Positions 26,201-34,071 are shown, numbered from the stretch's first letter. The stretch is 64,000 bases of DNA from BOG-1112 sp964611335 (GCA_964611335.1 CAZSXR010000004.1:137095-201094), one strand, 5' to 3'. Numbers and translations are program-made. Notes: generated from the sequence alone by a model not told the origin.

Positions 26201-26312
26201 GATTTAGTCCTTAGGTCAGATAAGATTAATTTAAGTGTTTCAATCATCTACGGTTTGAAACATATATGATTAAAATGTTTGTATCAATCAGAAATGATTA
26301 AAGTGAGCAAAA
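26201..26312. promoter_or_regulatory. divergent operator/promoter region of the element
   Basis: The 112 bp between replication protein and XRE regulator are AT-rich and hold an inverted repeat TGTTTCAA (26236-26243) / TTGAAACA (26255-26262), and three or four copies of a TGATTAAA/TGATCAAA-like octamer in 26266-26320, with an ATCATC/ATCA variant on the other strand. This is the expected layout for repressor binding and a lysis-lysogeny-like switch, not proven. Confidence 0.55.
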
Positions 26313-26708
26313 GTGATCAAAAAAGATTTAGCGCTGAAAAGCCTGGGTGAAGTTCTTTTTCGGCTGAGAAAAGAAAAACAATTTTCTCAAGATGAGCTGG
26401 GAAAACTAGCTGGGACGTCACAAATGACGATTAAACGTCTTGAATCATCAGAAGTGGGCACGCGGTTAGATAACCTTATTGCAGTTGCCTATGCTCTCGA
26501 TACGAACCTCACAGATCTATTTCGAGAAGTTGAAGGGAGTAAGCTATCGAAGAAAGCAAACTCTTCTAGATGGGGCCGTGTTGTTAATCGCATTGATGAA
26601 TTAACATCAACGGAGCGTGAGTGGATTGCTGTCGTAGTTGAAGATATATTGAACAGCCCTTGGAACGAAAAAATCCTTCCAAAGAAAAAATTGTCCTCCA
26701 CGGACTAA
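26313..26708 (+). CDS. XRE-family helix-turn-helix regulator
   Basis: 131 residues; the N-terminal 70 carry a lambda-repressor-like domain (LRKEKQFSQDELGKLAG, then TSQMTIKRLESSEVGTR and LIAVAYALDTNLTDLF). The C-terminal part (ELTSTEREWIAVVVEDIL) is helical and may dimerise; no peptidase motif is seen, so it is not a LexA/CI self-cleaving repressor. It starts with GTG at 26313. As the only divergent gene of the element it is probably the master repressor of the replication-integrase operon. Confidence 0.85.
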   Translation: MIKKDLALKSLGEVLFRLRKEKQFSQDELGKLAGTSQMTIKRLESSEVGTRLDNLIAVAYALDTNLTDLFREVEGSKLSKKANSSRWGRVVNRIDELTSTEREWIAVVVEDILNSPWNEKILPKKKLSSTD

Positions 26709-27311
26709 GAGAGAGAACTGACATTACTGACAACAGTCGTTTGTCAGTAATGTCAGTTTCATATGGATGTGCTTCTTTCCTATATTTTATCTCAAGATCA
26801 AGAATTAGAATTAACCGCCCTTTCCCTCATACTAGGTAAAACTCTGTATTGTCCAAAAATTTCGTACAAAAAAGCCGAGCGTAGCAACTGAGCGAAGCGA
26901 AGTTGCTAAAAGCGAGAGCATCAATAATTGTGCCTATATCAAATCACTGCAAAATCGAAACAACCCAGAACAATTTTCTTAAAAATCTCCCTATCTATCG
27001 CAAGTGGGTCGGTGTGGAGCCGTTTCGCAAAACCGATAGCGGACGCGGAACGAAAATCAAGAGATCCCGGACGCGGACTTTTGCGAAGCAAAATCCGTTG
27101 GAGGACATCTCTTGATTTGCAGTGACGCGGTAGCTATGTCATTGCGAAATCAACGGCTCCTCCGCACCCACGCAGCGGGTCGGGAGGTGAGTTTCCCGTC
27201 GGAGACACTTCAGGGGGAGCAGCACAACAAAGTGAGTTATTTGTAATGAAGTCTAATACTCTAAAGAAGTAGCGATGAAAATAGAATGAGTTTATTCTAT
27301 CAAAAATAAAC
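26709..27311. other. gene-free, structured region of the element
   Basis: Six hundred bases without a convincing gene. They hold a hairpin AGCAACT/AGTTGCT (26883-26907) with a GAGCGAAGCGA loop, the long imperfect hairpin at 27004-27171, a short CGGGA/TCCCG hairpin at 27181-27199, and the terminator at 27279-27322. Base composition turns GC-rich from about 26875 to 27220 compared with both flanks. It could be a replication origin for the primase, an untranslated RNA, or an inserted repeat. Confidence 0.6.
27004..27171. ncRNA. 168-nt imperfect hairpin, candidate structured RNA or replication origin
   Basis: Nested complementary arms in order from outside in: GTGGGT (27004) with ACCCAC (27166); GGAGCCG (27017) with CGGCTCC (27154); TTTCGCAA (27023) with TTGCGAAA (27142); GATAGC (27035) with GCTAT (27133); AATCAAGAGAT (27055-27065) with ATCTCTTGATT (27107-27117); GCGGACTTTTGC (27073-27084) with GCAAAATCCGT (27088), apex GAA. 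Six separate helices in register cannot easily be chance. Strand and function are unknown. Confidence 0.6.
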
Positions 27312-27322
27312 TCATTCTATTT
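27279..27322. terminator. strong bidirectional terminator
   Basis: An 18-bp perfect stem: AAATAGAATGAGTTTATT (27279-27296) pairs with 27305-27322, with an A run before and T run after. The stop codon of the HEPN-like gene (27312-27314) lies inside its arm. It would end transcription from both sides. Confidence 0.9.
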
Positions 27323-28283
27323 TTTTGTTGGTTTCCGGTACTTCTAATTTCATTTTAGATAGCGAAGTAAGATTTATTTCTCGAAAAATATCAGATGACA
27401 AAAGTTTACTGAAATCAACGCGTTCAATACTTTCGATCCACGAATGTGTTTCACATAATTTTGCTTTAGATACATCTTGGCACCATACTAGATTATTACA
27501 CTCTGATGCAGGACATTTCACTTTAAATCTATTTTCTTCACACCAAACACAGCTATATTTATCCCCCACCACTACAGCGGTTTCATAGAAGCAATTATTG
27601 CACATAATAACCGAATTTGTTTTTCGCATAGACTTAAGTTTCTTTAGTACTTTTTTAAAATCTTTTGAATATTCTGTTTTAATTTTTTCAAAATTTTTTA
27701 TACAATCAATGCCCAATAAATTTTCTGCTTCATTTAAAAGATCAGCGTCTCGAAATTGATCGTTAAAAATTTTAATAAAAAGATCCTGTGCTTGTATTAT
27801 TTCGTTAATAGCGATCGAAATATTTTTAATTGCAAATTCGCGGTGCTCACAATCATTGCGTGCATCAATTATCCGATATAATAATCCAAGATGGGGTTTT
27901 TCAATTTTAGTTTTAAATAGTTTTGATGCTCTAGCTAAGGCGGTTCTTCCTGAGCAAGCATATTTGACGAAATTGCTATCATCGTGAAAATCAGTGCTCA
28001 AAAGATCTAATTTCTCCAAATTTAAGTAAGGTGAAATTCGTTCTAAAACTGCCTTGGAGAACATTTCAAGAGCATGAGCAAGAGCGCGATAAGAAGAGAC
28101 AATTTTTAAACCGATTACTATAAATTCAGGAGTATCTTCTTTTAGTTCATCGTTTGCCTCGTTGATTTGCACTAAGCTTTCACCAAATGAAAAGGTAGAT
28201 CGAAGTTTGTACTCAGCTCTGAATTTATGGCGTTCTTTTCTCTTCTTTTTGTTAGATTCATTTTTTTCTGGTTTCAAACTCAT
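27312..28283 (-). CDS. HEPN-like protein with C-terminal zinc-binding cysteines (cargo)
   Basis: A 323-residue protein, not matched to a named family. A basic N-terminus is followed by a helical region (about 45-190) that contains LLYRIIDARNDCEHREF: RNDCEH fits the R-x4-6-H motif with N after R that forms the RNase site of HEPN domains. The C-terminal third has paired cysteines: CNNC...CVWC (near 228-250), then CPASEC, WC and CETH, two likely zinc ribbons. I infer a HEPN ribonuclease or nucleic-acid sensor; the motif is short, so this is moderate. AGGAG precedes the ATG. Last gene of a three-gene minus-strand cargo group. Confidence 0.55.
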   Translation of the reverse strand: MSLKPEKNESNKKKRKERHKFRAEYKLRSTFSFGESLVQINEANDELKEDTPEFIVIGLKIVSSYRALAHALEMFSKAVLERISPYLNLEKLDLLSTDFHDDSNFVKYACSGRTALARASKLFKTKIEKPHLGLLYRIIDARNDCEHREFAIKNISIAINEIIQAQDLFIKIFNDQFRDADLLNEAENLLGIDCIKNFEKIKTEYSKDFKKVLKKLKSMRKTNSVIMCNNCFYETAVVVGDKYSCVWCEENRFKVKCPASECNNLVWCQDVSKAKLCETHSWIESIERVDFSKLLSSDIFREINLTSLSKMKLEVPETNKKIE

Positions 28284-28335
28284 CGCTATCGCTCCTACAA
28301 GTCATATTCCTAATCTTTAATGCCTACTAGGTAGT

Positions 28336-28968
28336 CTAGTTTATAAATGGAGTCACAAGACTTTCCTGCTTGATCAAATAAATTTTGATAATTTGATTTG
28401 CTATGCTGACGTAGTCCTTAAAAGATGCTCTTATAAATCTAATGCCAGGAATTTTTTTCTTAATAAATTCTTCTCTTAACTTATCTTTTTTTGATTGAGA
28501 AGAGCTTGAATGGTTTGGACCATCTAATTCTAAAGCTAAATTTAACTCTTCAATAAAACCATCCAATCGATATCTATCAACCTTGTATTCAAATTTAATA
28601 ACTAATATATCTTTAAAAATTAAAGAAAGAGAATCGCGAAAATTTCTTTCGTTGTAGAAAACTGGAAGTTCATGTGGCCAAACAATTCCTCTACTTTCCA
28701 AGAAAAGTCGATACAATTGTGTATGTTCAAAAGTTCCAAATTTTGAGCATAAGCCTGCAGCTATTTTATAATTGTAATGTTTTATAGATCTGACAACTCG
28801 TCTTTCACCTTCAAGTCGTGGTTGATCTATAATTTCGAAATTATTTTTGCTCAAAAGAGAAAGATGTTCATTAATTGTTTTCGTCGAGCGTCCAAGAAAT
28901 TCTGATATATCTTTTTGACTGTGATACGGCAATCCGTTGAAAATCTGAAAATTAATTATTTTATTCAT
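28336..28968 (-). CDS. RhuM-like HTH plus PDDEXK-like nuclease protein (cargo)
   Basis: A 210-residue protein with two parts. Residues about 12-105 resemble the N-terminal domain of RhuM-type proteins: helix-turn-helix KDISEFLGRSTKTINEHL, then SIKHYNYKIAAGLCSKFG, recalling the family's HYNLD...VGYRVNS. Residues about 110-205 resemble DUF559/Vsr-like PD-(D/E)XK nucleases: YRLDGFIEELNLALELDGPNH, a KKDKLREEF helix and GIRFIRASF. The aspartate of YRLD, the ELDG pair and lysines are in the spacing expected for the active site. Function is inferred. No clear ribosome binding site; 52 bp upstream of the HEPN-like gene and 168 bp downstream of the ATPase. Confidence 0.55.
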   Translation of the reverse strand: MNKIINFQIFNGLPYHSQKDISEFLGRSTKTINEHLSLLSKNNFEIIDQPRLEGERRVVRSIKHYNYKIAAGLCSKFGTFEHTQLYRLFLESRGIVWPHELPVFYNERNFRDSLSLIFKDILVIKFEYKVDRYRLDGFIEELNLALELDGPNHSSSSQSKKDKLREEFIKKKIPGIRFIRASFKDYVSIANQIIKIYLIKQESLVTPFIN

Positions 28969-29136
28969 GTAAATCTTTGTGAATAGGACAATTTATAATT
29001 CAAATCTAGTTTTATTAGTTTTTCATTTGGTTTAATCAAAAAATTTTTTCGAATTGTCTTTTCGCGTTGTTCTAGCACAATTGATTTTCCTCTTAATGAT
29101 GAGGTAGAAAATCCGAATTCTTGTTGTTTCTAGTAT

Positions 29137-30390
29137 TTACTTCGCTACAAGGCTATCAAGGAGATCCTCCTTGATAAGATCATTACTTAATGAAGTCATA
29201 ATTACATATGGCTGAAGAAGTGGATTTGAAAATCTATAGCGTAAATTTCTGCTCTTCCCTATTTTTTGCAATACAGAGCTTCTTTTAGATTCGCAAAATT
29301 CACCTAAGTGTCTTGCATAATTTGGAATGTCGTATGATTTTCCCATTATTTGAGACATAGGTTTTCGCACATCTCCAGCAGTAAAATATCCACGTTGATC
29401 TACTTTTGAGAGTGCACAGGCAAGTAACACTTCTTTGAAAAGATTATCTTGTCGATTGCTGTCTGTGGCCTCATGATAAGCTTGCATAATACTTTGTTGT
29501 GCATCTTTGATTGAATTATTGATTCCCTTATTTACATCTTGAATATGAACCCTTAACTCAAACCGTTCGAGAGTACATCTGATGGAAGCAAGCCCAAGAA
29601 GATGTGCATAATGAGGGAGACCCTGAGCAATCGTTGTAATCATTTGCAAAGCGGATACGTCGATTTCCATTTCTAACTGACGAACTGCTTTTGTTATAAG
29701 CTCATCGATTTCTAAAGATTCCATTCTTGGCATTAAAATTTGGGTTAAAGCTCTGTCAATTGAATGATGTTCAGATATAAGTTCACTAATATTATCTGCA
29801 ACACCAATGATTATTAATGTAGCATTTACAGAATTGTCGGATAAATTTTTGATAGTATCCGCCATTCTTAATTTAGCTTCATTATTTTCAACGCGATCAA
29901 ATTCATCAAGAATGACGACTGTATGACGCCCAACAGTTTCTAAAGCGCTTCTTATGTCATCAGGGGTAATGTTGTTTGGAAAATAGGAATCAAGGGAAAT
30001 CTGTTTAACTTGTTCTTCTTGAGAAAATCCAACCGACTGCGATCGAGAAACTAGTCGAACATCTTTTAAGACTTTGCGCCATATACTGTCGAAATTATCT
30101 CCGCTATCACAGTTGATTTTCACAAATTGAATAGGTTGCGAAATTTCGTTGAAAATATCTCGCAGAACAGTTGTAAGTGAGGTTTTTCCCACTCCTCTTT
30201 CTCCAAAAAGCACAACGTGTCGACCCCGGGTTCCTATTGAATCTATAAGAGTTTCCAGCTGCTTCGTTCTTCCAGCAAAAAGACTTTGACGATCAATGGG
30301 GGCAGATGGACTAAAAACAGTTGCCGCTAGGTATCTTCTTCTTTTCGCCTCCTCGGCGGTTAAATATGATTTTAATTCTTTCAAAAACAT
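29137..30390 (-). CDS. AAA ATPase, Orc1/Cdc6- or TniB-like (cargo)
   Basis: A 417-residue ATPase: Walker A FGERGVGKTSL (near residue 65), Walker B TVVILDEFDRV (near 163), a sensor-1-like LIIIGVADN, an arginine-rich IDRALTQILMPRM segment before the lid, and a C-terminal winged-helix-like region (about 320-400, VLQKIGKSRNLRYRFSNPLL). This layout is seen in Orc/Cdc6, ExeA/TniB and STAND-like ATPases that sense or load onto nucleic acid. No transposase accompanies it. As the first gene of the cargo group it could be the sensor of a defence module with the nuclease-like and HEPN-like proteins. The start is ATG 30390. Confidence 0.7.
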   Translation of the reverse strand: MFLKELKSYLTAEEAKRRRYLAATVFSPSAPIDRQSLFAGRTKQLETLIDSIGTRGRHVVLFGERGVGKTSLTTVLRDIFNEISQPIQFVKINCDSGDNFDSIWRKVLKDVRLVSRSQSVGFSQEEQVKQISLDSYFPNNITPDDIRSALETVGRHTVVILDEFDRVENNEAKLRMADTIKNLSDNSVNATLIIIGVADNISELISEHHSIDRALTQILMPRMESLEIDELITKAVRQLEMEIDVSALQMITTIAQGLPHYAHLLGLASIRCTLERFELRVHIQDVNKGINNSIKDAQQSIMQAYHEATDSNRQDNLFKEVLLACALSKVDQRGYFTAGDVRKPMSQIMGKSYDIPNYARHLGEFCESKRSSVLQKIGKSRNLRYRFSNPLLQPYVIMTSLSNDLIKEDLLDSLVAK

Positions 30391-30737
30391 GCCTCTTTAT
30401 AAAAGGTTCATCTAGTAGATTGACTATTTATGGGGGGTTTTGTCAAGTATGAGTGCCACTTCAGCTAGTGCGATGTTATTTTCATGCAAACCAGCGTACA
30501 AACATGTTGCGGATAGAGATTTGTTGTAAATTGATAGTATTAATTAGGGAATGTATGAATTGATCTTAATTAAATGACGCCAGATATCTCAAAAATCAGT
30601 CAATTTTTGGTTAAAGTCCCCCCTCAAAAAGGTGGGTAAAAGCGGGCTTGGGAAAGAACGAAAAAAGCGTTGTTTTGCCTTATACAGTAAGGCACTCAGC
30701 CTCTTAGACAGGGGAGACAAAAGGAAGTGAAGATAAA

Positions 30738-30764
30738 TTCGACTCCTGTCGCCCCGACCAGTTT
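30738..30764 (+). repeat. attR-type direct repeat (27 bp)
   Basis: Second copy of the tRNA-Pro 3' end, from TTCGACTCCTG to AGTTT, identical to 22101-22127 and without the rest of a tRNA; marks the right end of the element. Confidence 0.93.
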
Positions 30765-30883
30765 ATAATCCATCAGAAAAATAACGAGTTTAGCTAATAC
30801 TTTTAAAGCAGATCCTAGCAGTTTGTGCTCGCCATTAGCTCATAAGTTAACAGTCCAGCCACCGGTTAAAGTATCTAGCTTTA

Positions 30884-30912
30884 TTGACAGTCCATTTTGA
30901 GAGAGATACTTT
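30884..30912 (+). promoter_or_regulatory. probable promoter of the 30949 gene
   Basis: A perfect TTGACA (30884-30889) is followed after 17 bp by TACTTT (30907-30912), 37 bp before the TTG start. Confidence 0.45.
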
Positions 30913-30948
30913 GCCTCGCGCAATAAAGTCTCTATCTCGGAGTTAAAA

Positions 30949-31701
30949 TTGAAGACCAAGCTTCTCTTAAATTCATTCCTATCACTGAGTTTATTAGTTT
31001 CCCCAACCCTTTCTCACGCAAAAGAATCCAAACAAAACAAAGAAGAGACAAGTTATAGAAGCTATGCTTCCTATATTTTAAGCGGTCTTAGTTTAGGTGC
31101 TGTATTTTTTAAAATTTACGATATCGCACTGGGAATAAAAAAAGAAAGAGCTGAAGCCGCAAGCAAAAAAATCAAAGAAGAAACCAAGTCGTTGAAAATA
31201 GAAGCGAGGAGAGACTTGGTGGACTCCCTCCACCGTTCAGATTTTGGTTTTACTATCTCTCCAGATGACTCACTCATGGAAGTCACTCACCTATCTGATT
31301 CATCGGAAATAAACGTTGAGTACAAAAGAAAAGAAGAACTCCTGACTGATAGGGTTCGATCCTATCTACGTGAGATCTATGAATATGAAGTTGCATTTCC
31401 AGATGATAACCGTCGAGCTCGACACATAGTATCCAACGTACTTCTACATCCCACTTTTTCTTACAACAGAGGCACTCTCAATCTTTATTTTACCTTCGCA
31501 GTAAGAAAGGAAGTTTTTGATTTGTCTACTCATGAGATCTTAAATACAGAACCCAAAAAACCTTATGGTGCAAGCGTTAAGATGAACGATGACACTTTAG
31601 AAATATTGGACATCAACATCTCTGAGTGGAGACGTCAACGTGCATCTTGGGAACCTGACTTTTTTGGTGATGACGAATTCATGCCTCCTCGCCTATTCTA
31701 A
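30949..31701 (+). CDS. exported membrane-anchored protein of unknown function
   Basis: 250 residues beginning at a TTG codon, which is supported by CGGAG 7 nt upstream and by the signal peptide that follows (MKTKLLLNSF to SHA, about residue 24). A second hydrophobic segment (YILSGLSLGAVFFKIYDIAL, about 42-61) and a charged coiled stretch (EAASKKIKEETKSLKIEA) come next; the C-terminal 160 residues are mixed with many charged residues and no recognised motif. Eighteen bases before the next small secreted gene, so probably co-transcribed with it. Confidence 0.55.
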   Translation: MKTKLLLNSFLSLSLLVSPTLSHAKESKQNKEETSYRSYASYILSGLSLGAVFFKIYDIALGIKKERAEAASKKIKEETKSLKIEARRDLVDSLHRSDFGFTISPDDSLMEVTHLSDSSEINVEYKRKEELLTDRVRSYLREIYEYEVAFPDDNRRARHIVSNVLLHPTFSYNRGTLNLYFTFAVRKEVFDLSTHEILNTEPKKPYGASVKMNDDTLEILDINISEWRRQRASWEPDFFGDDEFMPPRLF

Positions 31702-31719
31702 ACTCTATTTGGAGATTTT

Positions 31720-32016
31720 ATGCGACTTTCTCAATTTCCCGCTTTGATGCTTTGCTCTTCGCTAGTCACCTCTACAGCTTTTGCAGAACATGCCCCTTTT
31801 ACAAAAAAACTCTTAGAATGCAACAGTCAGCTCTCAGAGTCTCAGTGTATTTCAAAAGAAGCATGTAAATGGCTTGAGGAGGAGTCTTCCTGTATACTAG
31901 ATGAAACTGGGGCAAGTAGAATTTTTGCCCCCAGAGATGAGGGTGAAGAAATAGCTTCCCTTTTGGGAGGCTTTATTGGCTTGGGTATTTTACTAGCGGC
32001 CGTTGCTTTCCAATAA
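31720..32016 (+). CDS. small secreted cysteine-containing protein
   Basis: 98 residues: signal peptide (cleavage probably after AFA, about residue 22), a short mature part with four cysteines (ECNSQLSESQC, EACKW, SSCIL) likely paired in two disulfides, and a C-terminal hydrophobic glycine-rich helix (LLGGFIGLGILLAAVAF). TTGGAG precedes the ATG by 5-7 nt. No family recognised. Reminiscent of small exported tail-anchored proteins. Confidence 0.55.
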   Translation: MRLSQFPALMLCSSLVTSTAFAEHAPFTKKLLECNSQLSESQCISKEACKWLEEESSCILDETGASRIFAPRDEGEEIASLLGGFIGLGILLAAVAFQ

Positions 32017-32027
32017 CAACCGCTAGT
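31992..32027. terminator. possible bidirectional terminator hairpin
   Basis: ACTAGCGG (31992-31999) and CCGCTAGT (32020-32027), with inner GTTG/CAAC pairing, lie between two convergent genes. No T run follows, so it may be only a hairpin. Confidence 0.45.
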
Positions 32028-32036
32028 AGATCGTGA

Positions 32037-32684
32037 CTAGATAGAATAACCTACGGACAAACCAAAACGACTGAAGGATTGAGTTCTACTTACGTAGAAC
32101 TGTGTGGAGACTTTGTTGAAACGCAAACCAACCTTTACTTGAGCACCAGCATCGAAACTAGAATCACCTTTCGAATTGAACAGCATACCTGCAAGACCTT
32201 GCAAATCAAATTCCAAGTTGCGAGATTGGAACCTAGGCCCCAATTTCAAACTGAAATCATATAGGTTCGGGCTCTGACCACCGATGTACTGATTGGTTTC
32301 AACTCCGAGTATGACTCGAGGCACCAGAAAGCTGTTGCTAGTGTTAGCATCTTGTTCGAAGGAAACACCTGTATTGAAGTACTTATTGTTGCCGTTTTGT
32401 CTTAGGTAGCTTGCACGACCCATATGAACAGAAACTTCTGAAGACTTCATAATGGAAGTATCTTCTGGTTTAACAAGAGCAGGTTCTTTCGGAGCATGAG
32501 GAGCTTCGTTTACTGCAATGTGTTTGTCTTGCAAGACGACTGGCGCAGCAGCGCGACTTACAATATTTGTCTTTCTAGTGTGTCGTTTGCGTTTTGAAAA
32601 GCATTTGTCACTTACCTCTGCAAAAGAAAGAGAAGAGGATGACAACGCTACGAATGTTATAAAACTTGTAAAATATCTTTTCAT
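32037..32684 (-). CDS. exported protein, probably outer-membrane beta-barrel
   Basis: 215 residues with a signal peptide (to about residue 22, SLSFA) and a proline-rich linker (PHAPKEPALVKPE). The C-terminal 130 residues alternate hydrophobic and polar residues in strand-like blocks (LYDFSLKLGPRF, AQVKVGLRF, FYVSRTQSFSRFGLSVGYSI) and end in isoleucine after a tyrosine-serine, as outer-membrane barrels do. No family recognised. It follows the 32705 gene by 20 bp on the same strand. Confidence 0.5.
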   Translation of the reverse strand: MKRYFTSFITFVALSSSSLSFAEVSDKCFSKRKRHTRKTNIVSRAAAPVVLQDKHIAVNEAPHAPKEPALVKPEDTSIMKSSEVSVHMGRASYLRQNGNNKYFNTGVSFEQDANTSNSFLVPRVILGVETNQYIGGQSPNLYDFSLKLGPRFQSRNLEFDLQGLAGMLFNSKGDSSFDAGAQVKVGLRFNKVSTQFYVSRTQSFSRFGLSVGYSI

Positions 32685-32704
32685 TTTATTATCCTTTTTA
32701 AGAT

Positions 32705-33562
32705 CTAGTTGCGAAACAATTGAATAAACTCTTGGATGTATCCAAGATAGGACTGCTTTCCCGCATTCGGAAATTCATTCATGTGTTCTGCAAGCAATCT
32801 AATATTTTGTCGTTTACTTTCAGTATATTGATTCATTTGATTAATATGATTTGATGAACTGAAAGGATGAATCGCATAGCCTCCAAAGAACTCATCTAAC
32901 AATTTTGCTGCATCATTAAAACGAGTACGCTTTTCAATCGGATCCACACAATCATACCCATCAAGAATAAGCGGAGGAGTCCCTTGATCTGGAGTCCCAG
33001 CTAAATAGTCAGCACCAAAAGCTATATCTCCACCAACTGGAGGATCCTCACCAACAACCACAACATTTCGCTGAGAGTTTAGGTAGTAATAGGTCGTAAC
33101 CCCTACCACTAGAATGGCCACAACAACTCCACCGATAATAGCAATGGTTTGCCAAGAATAGGAGTCATCCGTTGGTGGATTTTCATGATTTTGAACTTCA
33201 GCAAAATTTTCTTCTACAACTCTTTTCCACTTCCACAGTTTATTAAGAATGATTTCTGATTCAGATCGAACATCGACTGTTCTTGATTTCCAGAAAAGAT
33301 TTACAGAACAATCCTTGTCGTTTGCTAGAAGAGTCATGGAAGCTATAAGATCTGCAATCTTTCTGAGATTTTGAGATGAAATATCATAACCTTCAAAATG
33401 GTTAGCAGAAGTACTCAGTATAAATTCAAGACTAGCGTCGCGACTTATTATGTCCGTTTTATCAACAAACAGTTTTTTGCAATCTTCAGCTATCGCTGCG
33501 TACGCAGATTGAAATGCAAAAAGAGAGCTGCATACTAAAAAACATTTTATCATTTTAAACAT
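32705..33562 (-). CDS. exported single-pass membrane protein of unknown function
   Basis: 285 residues from ATG 33562, chosen because GGAGGG lies just upstream; the frame is open to ATG 33589. Signal peptide (cleavage after AYA, about residue 23), an extracytoplasmic helical region, one transmembrane helix near 140-160 (IAIIGGVVVAILVVGVTTYYYL region), then a domain with a proline/glycine-rich start (GEDPPVGGD) and a charged C-terminus. No family recognised. Third gene in a minus-strand run of four exported-protein genes. Confidence 0.5.
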   Translation of the reverse strand: MFKMIKCFLVCSSLFAFQSAYAAIAEDCKKLFVDKTDIISRDASLEFILSTSANHFEGYDISSQNLRKIADLIASMTLLANDKDCSVNLFWKSRTVDVRSESEIILNKLWKWKRVVEENFAEVQNHENPPTDDSYSWQTIAIIGGVVVAILVVGVTTYYYLNSQRNVVVVGEDPPVGGDIAFGADYLAGTPDQGTPPLILDGYDCVDPIEKRTRFNDAAKLLDEFFGGYAIHPFSSSNHINQMNQYTESKRQNIRLLAEHMNEFPNAGKQSYLGYIQEFIQLFRN

Positions 33563-33588
33563 ATTACCCTCCAATGGCGATGAACCCA

Positions 33589-34071
33589 TTAGTTATAAGC
33601 ATTAAGAACTTCGACGAAGTCGTAGAAATCAGGAATACACTTATTTTGTATTTCACTGATATCAGTACTGTAACATTCTCGCTTAATTCGTTGCCTATTT
33701 AGATCTTGATTAGCAATAGTCACAACAATTTGATTCGCTTTACTTTCTGCTTTTACTTCATCCAGCTTAGGCTCTTTTTCTTTTACAAACTTAAGAGCAG
33801 CTTGCTTTAAATCTTCAATAATGACTTCAAGTTCAGAAGATTCTTTGAATTTCTCAATCCATTTTTGAAATTTTAACTCTGCTTCTTCTTTGGTCTCCTT
33901 TTTCTCACAACTGTCGCAACAAGATGGCTTTTTTTTGGAATCCTTGTCTTGATTCAGAGTAGGCTCATCATTAGACTTATTTTGAGAGTCGTTAAGATTT
34001 TTTCCATCTCCACAAGAAATAAGAAATCCTGAAAGAAGAATAGCGAATATCTTTGTTAGATGTTTACACAT
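33589..34071 (-). CDS. lipoprotein of unknown function
   Basis: 160 residues with a lipoprotein signal: basic MCKHLTK, hydrophobic core and lipobox LISC (cysteine near residue 20), so it should be processed by Lgt and LspA. A cluster of cysteines (CCDSCEKKE, near 51-59) follows a charged asparagine/lysine-rich linker; the remainder is a charged helical region. Its 5' end overlaps the 34056 gene by 16 bp. No family recognised. Confidence 0.55.
   Translation of the reverse strand: MCKHLTKIFAILLSGFLISCGDGKNLNDSQNKSNDEPTLNQDKDSKKKPSCCDSCEKKETKEEAELKFQKWIEKFKESSELEVIIEDLKQAALKFVKEKEPKLDEVKAESKANQIVVTIANQDLNRQRIKRECYSTDISEIQNKCIPDFYDFVEVLNAYN

Larger units (their letters stand above)
22101..30764. 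mobile_element. integrative element in tRNA-Pro (8.7 kb), satellite-like
   Basis: A 27-bp direct repeat (22101-22127 and 30738-30764), the 3' end of tRNA-Pro plus 4 bp, bounds the segment. Inside, in order: tyrosine integrase next to the tRNA, AlpA/Xis-like protein, Prim-Pol/DUF3987 replication protein, divergent XRE regulator, a structured non-coding region, then three cargo genes. There are no phage structural, lysis or conjugation genes. The set integrase-Xis-primase-repressor is that of phage satellites and small self-replicating integrative elements; which of these it is cannot be settled here. Both ends and the integrase look intact, so it may still move. Confidence 0.9.
30391..30948. 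other. gene-free right end of the element and flanking host DNA
   Basis: No gene is seen in these 558 bases. They contain the promoter side of the ATPase (a TTGACA on the minus strand near 30450), a hairpin TGCCTTA/TAAGGCA with a 5-nt loop (30676-30694), a CCCGC/GCGGG-like stretch near 30620-30645, the right direct repeat (30738-30764) and then host DNA with the promoter of the next gene. Confidence 0.6.

Noticed and set aside
27004..27171. Retron msr-msd RNA as explanation of the long hairpin
   Set aside because: No reverse transcriptase gene is present in the element or the window.
29137..30390. Tn7-like TniB transposition ATPase
   Set aside because: No tniA/tnsB transposase, tniQ or transposon ends accompany it; the element moves by a tyrosine integrase.
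22101..30764. Complete prophage
   Set aside because: No capsid, portal, terminase, tail or lysis genes are present.
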